Below the pieces are notes generated by a model. That model saw only the letters and a list, made by a program, of their open reading frames with translations, did not search any database and was not told where the DNA came from. Positions 38,216 to 51,616 of a stretch of DNA of 64,000 nucleotides are shown here, piece after piece; positions within the stretch are counted from its first letter, which is position 1; each line of letters opens with the position of its first letter. Position numbers and translations under genes: made by a program. Origin of the DNA: Ptiloglossa arizonensis (lineage: Eukaryota > Arthropoda > Insecta > Hymenoptera > Colletidae); NCBI RefSeq assembly GCF_051014685.1, contig NW_027478786.1, positions 310,001 through 374,000 of the forward strand. Reading direction: 5' to 3'.

Positions 38216-38439
38216 TCTAGGCCATAGTAGTTATTGGTTTCGAGTATCAGACTTGCGAAAATTTCGATGGTTTCTCAACCATTCCTTAACTTCAAACTCC
38301 CATATCTCGCGAACGGATTAACGAACTCGAGAAATTCCTGTTGCATCTGCAAGCACAAACTCGCCCGATTACAATGGTGTGTGTAGTTTTCCCCTAGGCC
38401 ATTCCGGTTATTGGTCTCGAGTATCAGACTTCCGAAAAT

Positions 38440-38703
38440 TTTGATGGTTCCTCAACCATTCCTTAACTTCAAACTCCCATATCTCGCGAACGGATTGACG
38501 AACTCGAGAAATTCCTGTTGCATCTGAAAGCAGAAACTCGCCCGATTACAACGGTATGTGTATTTTTGCCCTGGGCCGTAGTAGTTATTGGTTTCGAGTA
38601 TCAGACTTGCGAAAATTTTGTGGTTTCTCAATCATTCCTTAACTTCAAACTCCCATATCTCGCGAACGGATTGACGAACTCGAGAAATTCCTGTTGCATC
38701 TGA
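38440..38703. repeat. Continuation of the copy-1 block after a 354-bp indel (offset 2,831)
   Basis: From here the match to the 40.2-41.5 kb block resumes at an offset of 2,831 bp instead of 3,185, a difference of exactly two monomers. The diagnostic 'ccctgggccgtag' and the one-base deletion 'ttttgtggtttctcaatc' are at about 38,616 and 41,447. Confidence 0.82.
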
Positions 38704-40215
38704 AAGTGGAAACTCGCCCGATTACAATGGTGTGTGTACTTTTCCCCTAGGCCATTCCAGTTATTGGTTTCGAGTATCAGACTTGCGAAATTTTTGATGG
38801 TTTCTCAACCATTCCTTAACTTCAAACTCCCATATCTCGCGAACGGATTGACGATCTCGAGAAATTCCTGTTGCATCTGAAAGCAGAAACTCGCCCGATT
38901 ACATCGGTATGTGTATTTTTGCTCTAGGCCATAGTAGTTATTGGTTTCGAGTATCAGACTTTCGAAAATTTTTATGGTTTTTCAACCATTCCTTAACTTC
39001 AAACTCCCATATCTCGCGAACGGATTGACGAACTCGAGAAATTCCTGTTGCATCTGGAAGTAGAAACTCGCCCGATTACAACGGTATGTGTATTTTTCCC
39101 CTAGGCCATTGTAGTCATTGGTTTCGAGTATTAGACTTGCGAAAATTTTGATGGTTTCTCAACCATTCCTTAACTTCAAACTCCCATATCTCGCGAACGG
39201 ATTGACGAACTCGAGAAATTCCTGTTCCATCTGAAAGCACAAACTCGCCCGATTACAATGGTGTGTGTAGTTTTCCCCTAGGCCATTCCGGTTATTGGTT
39301 TCGAGTATCAGACTTCCGAAAATTATGATGGTTTCTCAACCATTCCTTAACTTCAAACTCCCATATCTCGCGAACGGAATGAGGAACTCGAGAAATTCCT
39401 GTTGCATCTGAAAGTGGAAACTCGCCCGATTACAATGGTGTGTGTACTTTTCCCCTAGGCCATTCCAGTTATTGGTTTCGAGTATCAGACTTGCGAAAAT
39501 TTTAATTGTTTCTCAACCATTCCTTAAGTTCAAACTCCCATATCTCGCGAACGGATGGACGAACTCGAGACATTCCTATTCCATCTGAAAGCAGAAACTC
39601 GCTCGATTACAACGGTATGTGTATTTTTCCCCTAGGCCACTGTAGTTATTGGTTTCGAGTATCAGACTTGCGAAAATTTTGATGGTTTCTCAACCATTCC
39701 TTAACTTCAAACTCCCATATCTCGCGAACGGATTGACGAACTCGAGAAATTCCTGTTGCATCTGAAAGTAGAAACTCGCCCGATTACAACGGCATGTGTA
39801 CTTTTCCCCTAGGCCATTCCAGTTATTGGTTTCGAGTATCAGACTTGCGAAAATTTTAATTGTTTCTCAACCATTCCTTAAGTTCAAACTCCCTTATCTC
39901 GCGAACGGATTGACGAACTCGAGACATTCCTATTCCATCTGAAAGCAGAAACTCGCCCGATTACAATGGTTTGTGTATTTTTCCCCTAGGCCACTGTAGT
40001 TATTGGTTTCGAGTATCAGACTTGCGAAAATTTTGATGGTTTCTCAACCATTCCTTAACTTCAAACTCCCATATCTCGCGAACGGATTGACGAATTCGAG
40101 AAATTTCTGTTGCATCTGAAAGCACAAACTCGCCCGATTACAATGGTATGTGTTTTTTTCCCCTAGGCCACTGTAGTTATTGGTTTCGAGTATCAGACTT
40201 GCGAAAATTTTGATG

Positions 40216-41531
40216 GTTTCTCAACCATTCCTTAACTTCAAACTCCCATATCTCGCGAACGGATTGACGAACTCGAGAAATTCCTGTTGCATCTGAAAGT
40301 AGAAAGTCGCCCGATTACAATGGTGTGTGTACTTTTCCCCTAAGCCATTCCAGTTATTGGTTTCGAGTATCCGACTTGCGAAAATTTTGATGGTTTCTCA
40401 ACCATTCCTTAACTTCAAACTCCCATATCTTGCGAACCGATTGACGAACTCGAGAAATTCCTGTTGCATCTGAAAGCAGAAACTCGCCCGATTACAATGG
40501 TGTGTGTACTTTTCCCCTAGGCCATTCCAGTTATTGGTTTCGAGTATCAGACTTGCGAAAATTTTAATTGTTTCTCAACCATTCCTTAAGTCCAAACTCC
40601 CATATCTCGCGAACGGATGGACGAACTCGAGACATTCCTATTCCATCTGAAAGCAGAAACTCGCCCGATTACAACGGTATGTGTATTTTTCCCCTAGGCC
40701 ACTGTAGTTATTGGTTTCGAGTATCAGACTTGCGAAAATTTTGATGGTTTCTCAACCATTCCTTAAGTTCAAACTCCCATATCTCGCGAACGGATTGACG
40801 AACTCGAGAAATTCCTGTTGCACCTGAAAGTAGAAACTCGCTCGATTACAACGGTATGTGTACTTTTCCCCTAGGCCATTCCAGTTATTGGTTTCGAGTA
40901 TCAGACTTCCGAAAATTTTGATGGTATCTCAACCATTCCTTAACTTCAAACTCCCATATCTCGCGAACCGATTGACGAACTCGAGAAATTCCTGTTGCAT
41001 CTGAAATCAGAATCTCGCCCGATTACAAGGGTATGTGTATTTTTGCCTTAAGCCATAGTAGTTATTGGTTTCGAGTATCAGACTTGCGAAAATTATGATG
41101 GTTTCTCAACCACTCCTTAACTTCAAACTCCCATATCTCGTGAACGGATTGACGAACTCGAGAAATTCCTGTTGCATCTTAAAGCACAAACTCGCCCGAT
41201 TACAATGGTGTGTGTAGTTTCCCCCTAGGCCATTCCGGTTATTGGTTTCGAGTATCAGACTTCCGAAAATTTTGATGGTTTCTCAACCATTCCTTAACTT
41301 CAAACTCCCATATCTCGCGAACGGATTGACGAACTCGAGAAATTCCTGTTGCATCTGAAAGCAGAAACTCGCCCGATTACAACGGTATGTGTATTTTTGC
41401 CCTGGGCCGTAGTAGTTATTGGTTTCGAGTATCAGACTTGCGAAAATTTTGTGGTTTCTCAATCATTCCTTAACTTCAAACTCCCATATCTCGCGAACGG
41501 ATTGACGAACCCGAGAAATTCCTGTTGCATC
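40216..41531. repeat. 18-monomer-spaced block, copy 2
   Basis: Partner of 37,031-38,703 without the two extra monomers. It is also the source or sister of 45,273-46,484, since 40,428 and 45,381, and 41,349 and 46,302, are both 4,953 bp apart (28 monomers minus 3). Private changes include caaccactcc and acgaacccgag. Confidence 0.85.
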
Positions 41532-41599
41532 TGAAAGTAGAAACTCGCCCGATTACAACGGTATGTGTATTTTTCCCCTAGGCCATTGTAGTCATTGGT

Positions 41600-42160
41600 T
41601 TCGAGTATCAGACTTGCGAAAATTTTGATGGTTTCTCAACCATTCCTTAACTTCAAACTCCCATATCTCGCGAACGGATTGACGAACTCGAGAAATTCCT
41701 GTTGCATCTGAAAGCACAAATTCGCCCGATTACATTGGTGTGTGTAGTTTTTCCCTAGGCCATTCCGGTTATTGGTTTCGAGTATCAGATTTCCGAAAAT
41801 TTTGATGGTTTCTCAACCATTCCTTAACTTCAAACTCCCATATCTCGCGAACGGATTGACGAACTCGAGAAATTCCTGTTGCATCTGAAAGTAGAAACTC
41901 GCCCGATTACAACGGTATGTGTATTTTTCCCCTAGGCCATTGTAGTCATTGGTTTCGAGTATCAGACTTGCGAAAATTTTGTGGTTTCTCTATCATTCCT
42001 TAACTTCAAGCTCCCATATCTCGCGAAGGAATTGACGAACTCCAGAAATTCCTGTTGTATCTGAAAGCACAAACTCGCCCGCTTACAACGGTGTGAGTAC
42101 TTTTCCCCTAGGCCATTCCAGTTATTGGTTTCGAGTATCAGACTTGCGAAAATTTTGATG
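41600..42160. repeat. 6-monomer-spaced repeat, copy 1 (offset 1,061)
   Basis: Matches 42,661-43,221. cacaaattcg lies at 41,715 and 42,776. Shared rare variants are tttttccctagg, tagtcattgg, ttttgtggtttctctatc, ttcaagctccc, gcgaaggaattgacg, ctgttgtatctg and gtgtgagtac. The offset is one base short of six monomers because of the shared 'ttttgtgg' deletion. Confidence 0.85.
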
Positions 42161-42505
42161 GTTTCTCAACCATTCCTTAATTACAAACTCCCATATCTCG
42201 CGAACGGATTGACGAACTCGAGAAATTCCTGTTGCATCTGATAGTAGAAACTCTCCCGATTACAATGGTATGTGTATTTTTCCCCCAGGCCATTGTAGTT
42301 ATTGGTTTCGAGTATCAGACTTGCGAAAATTTTGATGGTATCTCAACCATTCCTTAACTTCAAACTCCCATATCTCGCAAACGGATTGACGAACTCGAGA
42401 AATTCCTGTTGCATCTGAAAGTAGAAACACACCCGATTACAATGGTGTGTGCACTTTTCCCCTAAGCCATACCAGTTATTGGTTTCGAGTATCCGACTTG
42501 CGAAA
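41700..42505. repeat. 27-monomer-spaced segment, copy 1 (offset 4,776)
   Basis: Matches 46,476-47,281: cacaaattcg (41,715 and 46,491), gcgaagg, ctccagaaattcctgttgta, gtgtgagtac, ttaattacaaac, ccccaggc, gatggtatctc, ctcgcaaacgg, gaaacacacccg, gtgtgcac and ccataccag. The change of offset from 4,953 to 4,776 between the neighbouring block and this one equals exactly one monomer, so one copy lost or gained a unit. Confidence 0.82.
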
Positions 42506-42660
42506 ATTATGATGGTTTCTCAACCATTCCTTAAGTTCAAACTCCCATATCTCGCGAACGGATTGACGAACTCGAGACATTCCTATTCCATCTGAAAGCA
42601 GAAACTCGCCCGATTACAATGGTATGTGTATTTTTCCCCTAGGCCAATGTAGTTATTGGT

Positions 42661-43221
42661 TTCGAGTATCAGACTTGCGAAAATTTTGATGGTTTCTCAA
42701 CCATTCCTTAACTTCAAACTCCCATATCTCGCGAACGGATTGACGAACTCGAGAAATTCCTGTTGCATCTGAAAGCACAAATTCGGCCGATTACATTGGT
42801 GTGTGTAGTTTTTCCCTAGGCCATTCCGGTATTTTTTTTCGAGTATCAGACTTCCGAAAATTTTGATGGTTTCTCAACCATTCCTTAACTTCAAACTCCC
42901 ATATCTCGCGAACGGATTGACGAACTCGAGAAATTCCTGTTGCATCTGAAAGTAGAAACTCGCCCGATTACAACGGTATGTGTATTTTTCCCCTAGGCCA
43001 TTGTAGTCATTGGTTTCGAGTATCAGACTTGCGAAAATTTTGTGGTTTCTCTATCATTCCTTAACTTCAAGCTCCCATATCTCGCGAAGGAATTGACGTA
43101 CTCCAGATATTCCTGTTGTATCTGAAAGCACAAACTCGCCCGCTTACAACGGTGTGAGTACTTTTCCCCTAGGCCATTCCAGTTATTGGTTTCGAGTATC
43201 AGACTGGCGAAAATTTTGATG
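42661..43221. repeat. 6-monomer-spaced repeat, copy 2
   Basis: Partner of 41,600-42,160, but with private changes: attcggccg, a run of eight T at 42,832-42,839 in place of the usual 'tattggttt', acgtactccagatattcc, and gactggcg. It is more diverged than most recent copies in this window. Confidence 0.82.
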
Positions 43222-45272
43222 ATTTCTCAACCATTCCTTAACTTCAAACTCCCATATCTCGCGAACGGATTGACGAACTCGAGAAATTCCTGTTGCATCT
43301 GAAAGCACAAACTCGCCCGATTACAATGGTGTGTGTACTTTTCCCCTAGGCCACTGTAGTTATTGGTTTCGAGTATCAGACTTGCGAAAATTTTGGTGGT
43401 TTCTCAACCATTCCTTAACTTCAAACTCCCATATCTCGCGAACGGATTGACGAACTCGAGAAATTCCTGTTGCATCTGAAAGCAGAAACTCGCCCGATTA
43501 CAACGGTATGGGTATTTTTGCTCTAGGCCATAGTAGTTATTGGTTTCGAGCATCAGACTTGCGAAAATTTCGATGGTTTCTCAACCATTCCTTAACTTCA
43601 AACTCCCATATCTCGCGAACGGATTGCCGAACTCGAGAAATTCCTGTTGCATCTGAAAGCAGATACTCGCCCGACTACAATGGTGTGTGTACTTTTCCCC
43701 TAGGCCATTCCAGTTATTGGTTTCGAGTATCAGACTTGCGAAATTTTTGTTGGTTTCTCAACCATTCCTTAAGTTCAAACTCCCATATCTCGCGAACGGA
43801 TGGACGAACTCGAGACATTCCTATTCCATCTGAAAGCAGAAACTCGCTCGATTACAACGGTATGTGTATTTTTCCCCTAGGCCACTGTAGTTATTGGTTT
43901 CGAGTATCAGACTTGCGAAAATTTTGATGGTTTCTCAACCATTCCTTAACTTCAAACTCCCATATCTCGCGAACGGATTGACGAATTCGAGAAATTTCTG
44001 TTGCATCTGAAAGCACAAACTCGCCCGATTACAATGGTATTTGTATTTTTCCCCTAGGCCACTGTAGTTATTGGTTTCGAGTATCAGACTTGCGAAAATT
44101 TTAATTGTTTCTCAACCATTCCTTAAGTTCAAACTCCCATATCTCGCGAACGGATGGACGAACTCGAGACATTCCTATTCCATCTGAAAGCAGAAACTCG
44201 CTCGTTTACAATGGTGTGTGTACTTTTCCCCTAAGCCATTCCAGTTATTGGTTTCGAGTATCCGACTTGCGAAAATTTTGATGGTTTCTCAACCATTCCT
44301 TAACTTCAAACTCCCATATCTTGCGAACCGATTGACGAACTCGAGAAATTCCTGTTGCATCTGAAAGCAGAAACTCGCCCGATTACAATGGTGTGTGTAC
44401 TTTTCCCCTAGGCCATTCCAGTTATTGGTTTCGAGTATCAGACTTGCGAAAATTTTAATTGTTTCTCAACCATTCCTTCAATTCAAACTCCCATATCTCG
44501 CGAACGGATGGACGAACTCGAGACATTCCTATTCCATCTGAAAGCAGAAACTCGCCCGATTACAACGGTATGTGTATTTTTCCCCTAGGCCACTGTAGTT
44601 ATTGGTTTCGAGTATCAGACTTGCGAAAATTTTGATGGTTTCTCAACCATTCCTTAACTTCAAACTCCCATATCTCGCGAACGGAATGAGGAACTCGAGA
44701 AATTCCTGTTGCATCTGAAAGTGGAAACTCGCCCGATTACAATGGTGTGTGTACTTTTCCCCTAGGCCATTCCAGTTATTGGTTTCGAGTACCAGACTTG
44801 CGAAAATTTTAATTGTTTCTCAACCATTCCTTAAGTTCAAACTCCCATATCTCGCGAACGGATGGACGAACTCGAGACATTCCTATTCCATCTGAAAGCA
44901 GAAACTCGCTCGATTACAACGGTATGTGTATTTTTCCCCTAGGCCACTGTAGTTATTGGTTTCGAGTATCAGACTTGCGAAAATTTTGATGGTTTCTCAA
45001 CCATTCCTTAACTTCAAACTCCCATATCTCGCGAACGGATTGACGAACTCGAGAAATTCCTGTTGCATCTGAAAGCACAAACTCGCCCGATTACAATGGT
45101 GTGTGTACTTTTCCCCTAGGCCATTCCAGTTATTGGTTTCGAGTATCAGACTTCCGAAAATTTTGATGGTTTTTCACCCATTCCTCAACTTCAAACTCCC
45201 ATATCTCGCGAACGGATTGACGAACTCGAGAAATTCCTGTTGCATCTGAAAGTAGAAACTCACCCGATTACA

Positions 45273-46484
45273 ATGGTGTGTGTACTTTTCCCCTAAGCCA
45301 TTCCAGTTATTGGTTTCGAGTATCCGACTTGCGAAAATTTTGATGGTTTCTCAACCATTCCTTAACTTCAAACTCCCATATCTTGCGAACCGATTGACGA
45401 ACTCGAGAAATTCCTGTTGCATCTGAAAGCAGAAACTCGCCCGATTACAATGGTGTGTGTACTTTTCCCCTAGGCCATTCCAGTTATTGGTTTCGAGTAT
45501 CAGACTTGCGAAAATTTTAATTGTTTCTCAACCATTCCTTAAGTTCAAACTCCCATATCTCGCGAACGGATGGACGAACTCGAGACATTCCTATTCCATC
45601 TGAAAGCAGAAACTCGCCCGATTACAACGGTATGTGTATTTTTCCCCTAGGCCACTGTAGTTATTGGTTTCGAGTATCAGACTTGCGAAAATTTTGATGG
45701 TTTCTCAACCATTCCTTAAGTTCAAACTCCCATATCTCGCGAACGGATTGACGAACTCGAGAAATTCCTGTTGCATCTGAAAGTAGAAACTCGCCCGATT
45801 ACAACGGTATGTGTACTTTTCCCCTAGGCCATTCCAGTTATTGGTTTCGAGTATCAGACTTCCGAAAATTTTGATGGTTTCTCAACCATTCCTTAACTTC
45901 AAACTCCCATATCTCGCGAACGGATTGACGAACTCGAGAAATTCCTGTTGCATCTGAAATCAGAATCTCGCCCGATTACAACGGTATGTGTATTTTTGCC
46001 TTAAGCCATAGTAGTTATTGGTTTCGAGTATCAGACTTGCGAAAATTATGATGGTTTCTCAACCATTCCTTAACTTCAAACTCCCATATCTCGTGAACGG
46101 ATTGACGAACTCGAGAAATTCCTGTTGCATCTTAAAGCACAAACTCGCCCGATTACAATGGTGTGTGTAGTTTCCCCCTAGGCCATTCCGGTTATTGGTT
46201 TCGAGTATCAGACTTCCGAAAATTCTGATGGTCTCTCAACCATTCCTTAACTTCAAACTCCCATATCTCGCGAACGGATTGACGAACTCGAGAAATTCCT
46301 GTTGCATCTGAAAGCAGAAACTCGCCCAATTACAACGGTATGTGTATTTTTGCCCTGGGCCGTAGTAGTTATTGGTTTCGAGTATCAGACTTGCGAAAAT
46401 TTTGTGGTTTCTCAATCATTCCTTAACTTCAAACTCCCATATCTCGCGAACGGATTGACGAACTCGAGAAATTCCTGTTGCATC
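45273..46484. repeat. 28-monomer-spaced block, third relative of the 37.0 and 40.2 kb blocks
   Basis: Offset 4,953 bp from 40,320-41,531. It carries tatcttgcgaaccg, ctcgtgaacgg, gtagtttccccc, ccctgggccgtag and ttttgtggtttctcaatc in the same order. It lacks some changes shared by the first two, such as gcacctg and gatggtatctc at the matching places, so the 37.0 and 40.2 kb copies look like closer sisters. Confidence 0.82.
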
Positions 46485-46809
46485 TGAAAGCACAAATTCG
46501 CCCGATTACATTGGTGTGTGTAGTTTTTCCCTAGGCCATTCCGGTTATTGGTTTCGAGTATCAGACTTCCGAAAATTGTGATGGTTTCTCAACCATTCCT
46601 TAACTTCAAACTCCCATATCTCGCGAACGGATTGACGAACTCGAGAAATTCCTGTTGCATCTGAAAGTAGAAACTCGCCCGATTACAACGGTATTTGTAT
46701 TTTTCCCCTAGGCCATTGTAGTCATTGGTTTCGAGTATCAGACTTGCGAAAATTTTGTGGTTTCTCTATCATTCCTTAAATTCAAGCTCCCATATCTCGC
46801 GAAGGTATT

Positions 46810-48870
46810 GACGAACTCCAGAAATTCCTGTTGTATCTGAAAGCACAAACTCGCCCGATTACAACGGTGTGAGTACTTTTCCCCTAGGCCATTCCAGTTA
46901 TTGGTTTCGAGTATCAGACTTGCGAAAATTTTGATGGTTTCTCAACCATTCCTTAATTACAAACTCCCATATCTCGCGAACGGATTGACGAACTCGAGAA
47001 ATTCCTGTTGCATCTGAAAGTAGAAACTCTCCCGATTACAATGGTATGTGTATTTTTCCCCCAGGCTATTGTAGTTATTGGTTTCGAGTATCAGACTTGC
47101 GAAAATTTTGATGGTATCTCAACCATTCCTTAACTTCAAACTCCCATATCTCGCAAACGGATTGACGAACTCGAGAAATTCCTGTTGCATCTGAAAGTAG
47201 AAACACACCCGATTACAATGGTGTGTGCACTTTTCCCCTAAGCCATACCAGTTATTGGTTTCGAGTATCCGACTTGCGAAAATTTTGATGGTTTCTCAAC
47301 CATTCCTTAACTTCAAAATCCCATATCTCGCGAACGGATTGATGAACTCGAGAAATTCCTGTTGCATCTGAAAGTATAAACTCGCCCGATTACAACGGTA
47401 TGTGTATTTTTGCCCCAGGCCATAGCAGTTATTGGTTTCGAGTATCAGACTTGCGAAAATTATGATGGTTTCTCAACCATTCCTTAAGTTCAAACTCCCA
47501 TATCTCGCGAACGGATTGACGAACTCGAGACATTCCTATTCCATCTGAAAGCAGAAACTCGCCCGATTACAATGGTATGTGTATTTTTCCCCTAGGCCAA
47601 TGTAGTTATTGGTTTCGAGTATCAGACTTGCGAAAATTATGATGGTTTCTCAACCATTCCTTAACTTCAAACTCCCATATCTCGCGAACGGATTGCCGAA
47701 CTCGAGAAATTCCTGTTGCATCTGAAAGCAGATACTCGCCCGATTACAATGGTGTGTGTACTTTTCCCCTAGGCCATTCCAGTTATTGGTTTCGAGTATC
47801 AGACTTGCGAAATTTTTGTTGGTTTCTCAACCATTCCTTAACTTCAAACTCCCATATCTCGCGAACGGATTGACGAACTCGAGAAATTCCTGTTGCATCT
47901 GAAAGCACAAACTCGCCCGATTACAATGGTGTGTGTAGTTTTCCCCTAGGCCATTCCGGTTATTGGTTTCGAGTATCAGACTTCCGAAAATTTTGATAGT
48001 TTCTCAACCATTCCTTAACTTCAAACTCCCATATCTCGCGAACGGATTGACGAACTCGAGAAATTCCTGTTGCATCTGAAAGCAGAAACTCGCCCGATTA
48101 CAACGGTATGTGTATTTTTCCCCTAAGCCATATCAGTTATTGGTTTCGAGTATCCGACTTGCGAAAATTTTAATTGTTTCTCAACCATTCCTTAAGTTCA
48201 AACTCCCATATCTCGCGAACGGATGGACGAACTCGAGACATTCCTATTCCATCTGAAAGCAGAAACTCGCCCGAGTACAACAGTATGTGTATTTTTCCCC
48301 TAGGCCACTGTAGTTATTGGTTTCGAGTATCAGACTTGCGAAAATTTTGATGGTTTCTCAACCATTCCTTAACTTCAAACTCCCATATCTCGCGAACGGA
48401 TTGACGAACTCGAGAAATTCCTGTTACATCTGAAAGTAGAAACTCGCCCGATTACAACGGTATGTGTACTTTTCCCCTAGGCCATTCCAGTTATTGGTTT
48501 CGAGTATCAGACTTCCGAAAATTTTGATGGTTTCTCAACCATTCCTTAACTTCAAACTCCCATATCTCGCGAACGGATTGACGAACTCGAGAAATTCCTG
48601 TTGCATCTGAAATCAGAATCTCGCCCGATTACAACGGTATGTGTATTTTTGCCCTAGGCCATAGTAGTTATTGGTTTCGAGTGTCAGTACTTGCGAAAAT
48701 TTTGATGGTTTTTCAACCATTCCTCAACTTCAAACTCCCATATCTCGCGAACGGATTGACGAACTCGAGAAATTCCTCCTTGCATCTGAAAGTAGAAACT
48801 CGCCCGATCACAAAGGTATGTTAATTTTTGCCTTAAGCCATAGTAGTTATTGGTTACGAGTATCAGACTT
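46810..48870. repeat. About 2.06-kb block, copy 1 (27-monomer spacing, offset 4,782)
   Basis: Matches 51,592-53,652. gtgtgagtac is at 46,867 and 51,649, and ccatagcag at about 47,420 and 52,202. Two one-base insertions lie in the series, gtgtcagtacttg (about 48,684) and aattcctccttgc (48,771), each repeated 4,782 bp downstream. The match ends where gacttccg is opposed by gacttacg. Confidence 0.88.
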
Positions 48871-49443
48871 CCGAAAATTTTGATGGTTTCTCAACCATTC
48901 CTTAACTTCAAACTCCCATATCTCGCGAACGGATTGACGAACTCGAGAAATTCCTGTTGCATCTGAAAGCACAAACTCGCCCGATTACAACGGTGTGTGT
49001 ATTTTTCCCCTAAGCCATACCAGTTATTGGTTTCGAGTATCCGACTTGCGAAAATTTTAATTGTTTCTCAACCATTCCTTAAGTTCAAACTCCCATATCT
49101 CGCGAACGGAAGGACGAACTCGAGACATTCCTATTCCATCTGAAAGCAGAAACTCGCCCGATTACAACGGTATGTGTATTTTTCCCCTAGGCCACTGTAG
49201 TTATTGGTTTCGAGTATCAGACTTGCGAAAATTTTGATGGTTTCTCAACCATTCCCTAACTTCAAACTCCCATATCTCGCGAACGGATTGCCGAACTCGA
49301 GAATTTCCTGTTGCATCTGAAAGCAGATACTCGCCCGATTACAATGGTGTGTGTACTTTTCCCCTAGGCCATTCCAGTTATTGGTTTCGAGTATCAGACT
49401 TCCGAAAATTTTGATGGTTTCTCAACCATTCCTTAACTTCAAA

Positions 49444-50547
49444 CTCCCATATCTCGCGAACGGATTGATGAACTCGAGAAATTCCTGTTGCATCTGAAAG
49501 TATAAACTCGCCCGATTACAACGGTATGTGTATTTTTGCCCCAGGCCATAGCAGTTATTGGTTTCGAGTATCAGACTTGCGAAAATTATGATGGTTTCTC
49601 AACCATTCCTTAAGTTCAAACTCCCATATCTCGCGAACGGATTGACGAACTCGAGACATTCCTATTCCATCTGAAAGCAGAAACTCGCCCGATTACAATG
49701 GTATGTGTATTTTTCCCCTAGGCCAATGTAGTTATTGGTTTCGAGTATCAGACTTGCGAAAATTATGATGGTTTCTCAACCATTCCTTAACTTCAAACTC
49801 CCATATCTCGCGAACGGATTGCCGAACTCGAGAAATTCCTGTTGCATCTGAAAGCAGATACTCGCCCGATTACAATGGTGTGTGTACTTTTCCCCTAGGC
49901 CATTCCAGTTATTGGTTTCGAGTATCAGACTTGCGAAATTTTTGTTGGTTTCTCAACCATTCCTTAACTTCAAACTCCCATATCTCGCGAACGGATTGAC
50001 GAACTCGAGAAATTCCTGTTGCATCTGAAAGCACAAACTCGCCCGATTACAATGGTGTGTGTAGTTTTCCCCTAGGCCATTCCGGTTATTGGTTTCGAGT
50101 ATCAGACTTCCGAAAATTTTGATAGTTTCTCAACCATTCCTTAACTTCAAACTCCCATATCTCGCGAACGGATTGACGAACTCGAGAAATTCCTGTTGCA
50201 TCTGAAAGCAGAAACTCGCCCGATTACAACGGTATGTGTATTTTTCCCCTAAGCCATATCAGTTATTGGTTTCGAGTATCCGACTTGCGAAAATTTTAAT
50301 TGTTTCTCAACCATTCCTTAAGTTCAAACTCCCATATCTCGCGAACGGATGGACGAACTCGAGACATTCCTATTCCATCTGAAAGCAGAAACTCGCCCGA
50401 GTACAACAGTATGTGTATTTTTCCCCTAGGCCACTGTAGTTATTGGTTTCGAGTATCAGACTTGCGAAAATTTTGATGGTTTCTCAACCATTCCTTAACT
50501 TCAAACTCCCATATCTCGCGAACGGATTGACGAACTCGAGAAATTCC
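49444..50547. repeat. 12-monomer-spaced copy of 47,318-48,421 (offset 2,126)
   Basis: gattgatgaactcg, gtataaactcg, ccatagcag, ccaatgtag, gcagatactcg, gaaatttttgttgg, gatagtttctc, ccatatcag and gagtacaacagtatg occur in order at 2,126 bp from the first block. At 50,547 the copy jumps directly to the 'aattcctccttgc' monomer, omitting the two or three monomers that separate them in the first block. Confidence 0.85.
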
Positions 50548-51616
50548 TCCTTGCATCTGAAAGTAGAAACTCGCCCGATCACAAAGGTATGTTAATTTTT
50601 GCCTTAAGCCATAGTAGTTATTGGTTACGAGTATCAGACTTACGAAAATTATGATGGTTTCTCAACCATTCCTTAACTTCAAACTCCCATATCTCGCGAA
50701 CGGATTGACGAACTCGAGAAATTCCTGTTGCATCTGAAAGCACAAACTCGCCCGATTACAACGGTGTGTGTATTTTTCCCCTAAGCCATACCAGTTATTG
50801 GTTTCGAGTATCCGACTTGCGAAAATTTTAATTGTTTCTCAACCATTCCTTAAGTTCAAACTCCCATATCTCGCGAACGGAAGGACGAACTCGAGACATT
50901 CCTATTCCATCTGAAAGCAGAAACTCGCCCGATTACAACGGTATGTGTATTTTTCCCCTAGGCCACTGTAGTTATTGGTTTCGAGTATCAGACTTGCGAA
51001 AATTTTGATGGTTTCTCAACCATTCCCTAACTTCAAACTCCCATATCTCGCGAACGGATTGCCGAACTCGAGAATTTCCTGTTGCATCTGAAAGCAGATA
51101 CTCGCCCGATTACAATGGTGTGTGTACTTTTCCCCTAGGCCATTCCAGTTATTGGTTTCGAGTATCAGACTTCCGAAAATTTTGATGGTTTCTCAACCAT
51201 TCCTTAACTTCAAACTCCCATATCTCGCGAACGGATTGACGAACTCGAGAAATTCCGGTTGCATCTGAAAGCAGAAACTCGCCCGATTACATCGGTATGT
51301 GTATTTTTGCTCTAGGCCATAGTAGTTATTGGTTTCGAGTATCAGACTTTCGAAAATTTTTATGGTTTTTCAACCATTCCTTAACTTCAAACTCCCATAA
51401 CTCGCGAACGGATTGACGAACTCGAGAAATTCCTGTTGCATCTGAAAGCACAAACTTGCCCGATTACAATGGTGTGTGTAGTTTTCCCCTAGGCCATTCC
51501 GGTTATTGGTTTCGAGTATCAGACTTCCGAAAATTTTGATGGTTTCACAACCATTCCATAACTTCAAACTCCCATATCTCGCGAACGGATTGACGAACTC
51601 CAGAAATTCCTGTTGT
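50500..51616. repeat. 17-monomer-spaced block, copy 1 (offset 3,011)
   Basis: Matches 53,511-54,627: aattcctcct (50,542 and 53,553), ggttacgag, gacttacg, gaaggacg, caaccattccctaac, aattccggttgc (51,251 and 54,262), cccataactcgcg, and gtttcacaaccattcc. Part of it also matches 48,729-49,464 at an offset of 1,771 bp. The region is a three-way mosaic. Confidence 0.85.

Noticed and set aside
43508..43927. Longest open frame, 139 codons on the plus strand
   Set aside because: It is satellite sequence read in one frame across 2.4 monomers; its residues repeat every 59 and it exists only because two regular stops are lost. No start context, no codon bias, no homology to a known family.
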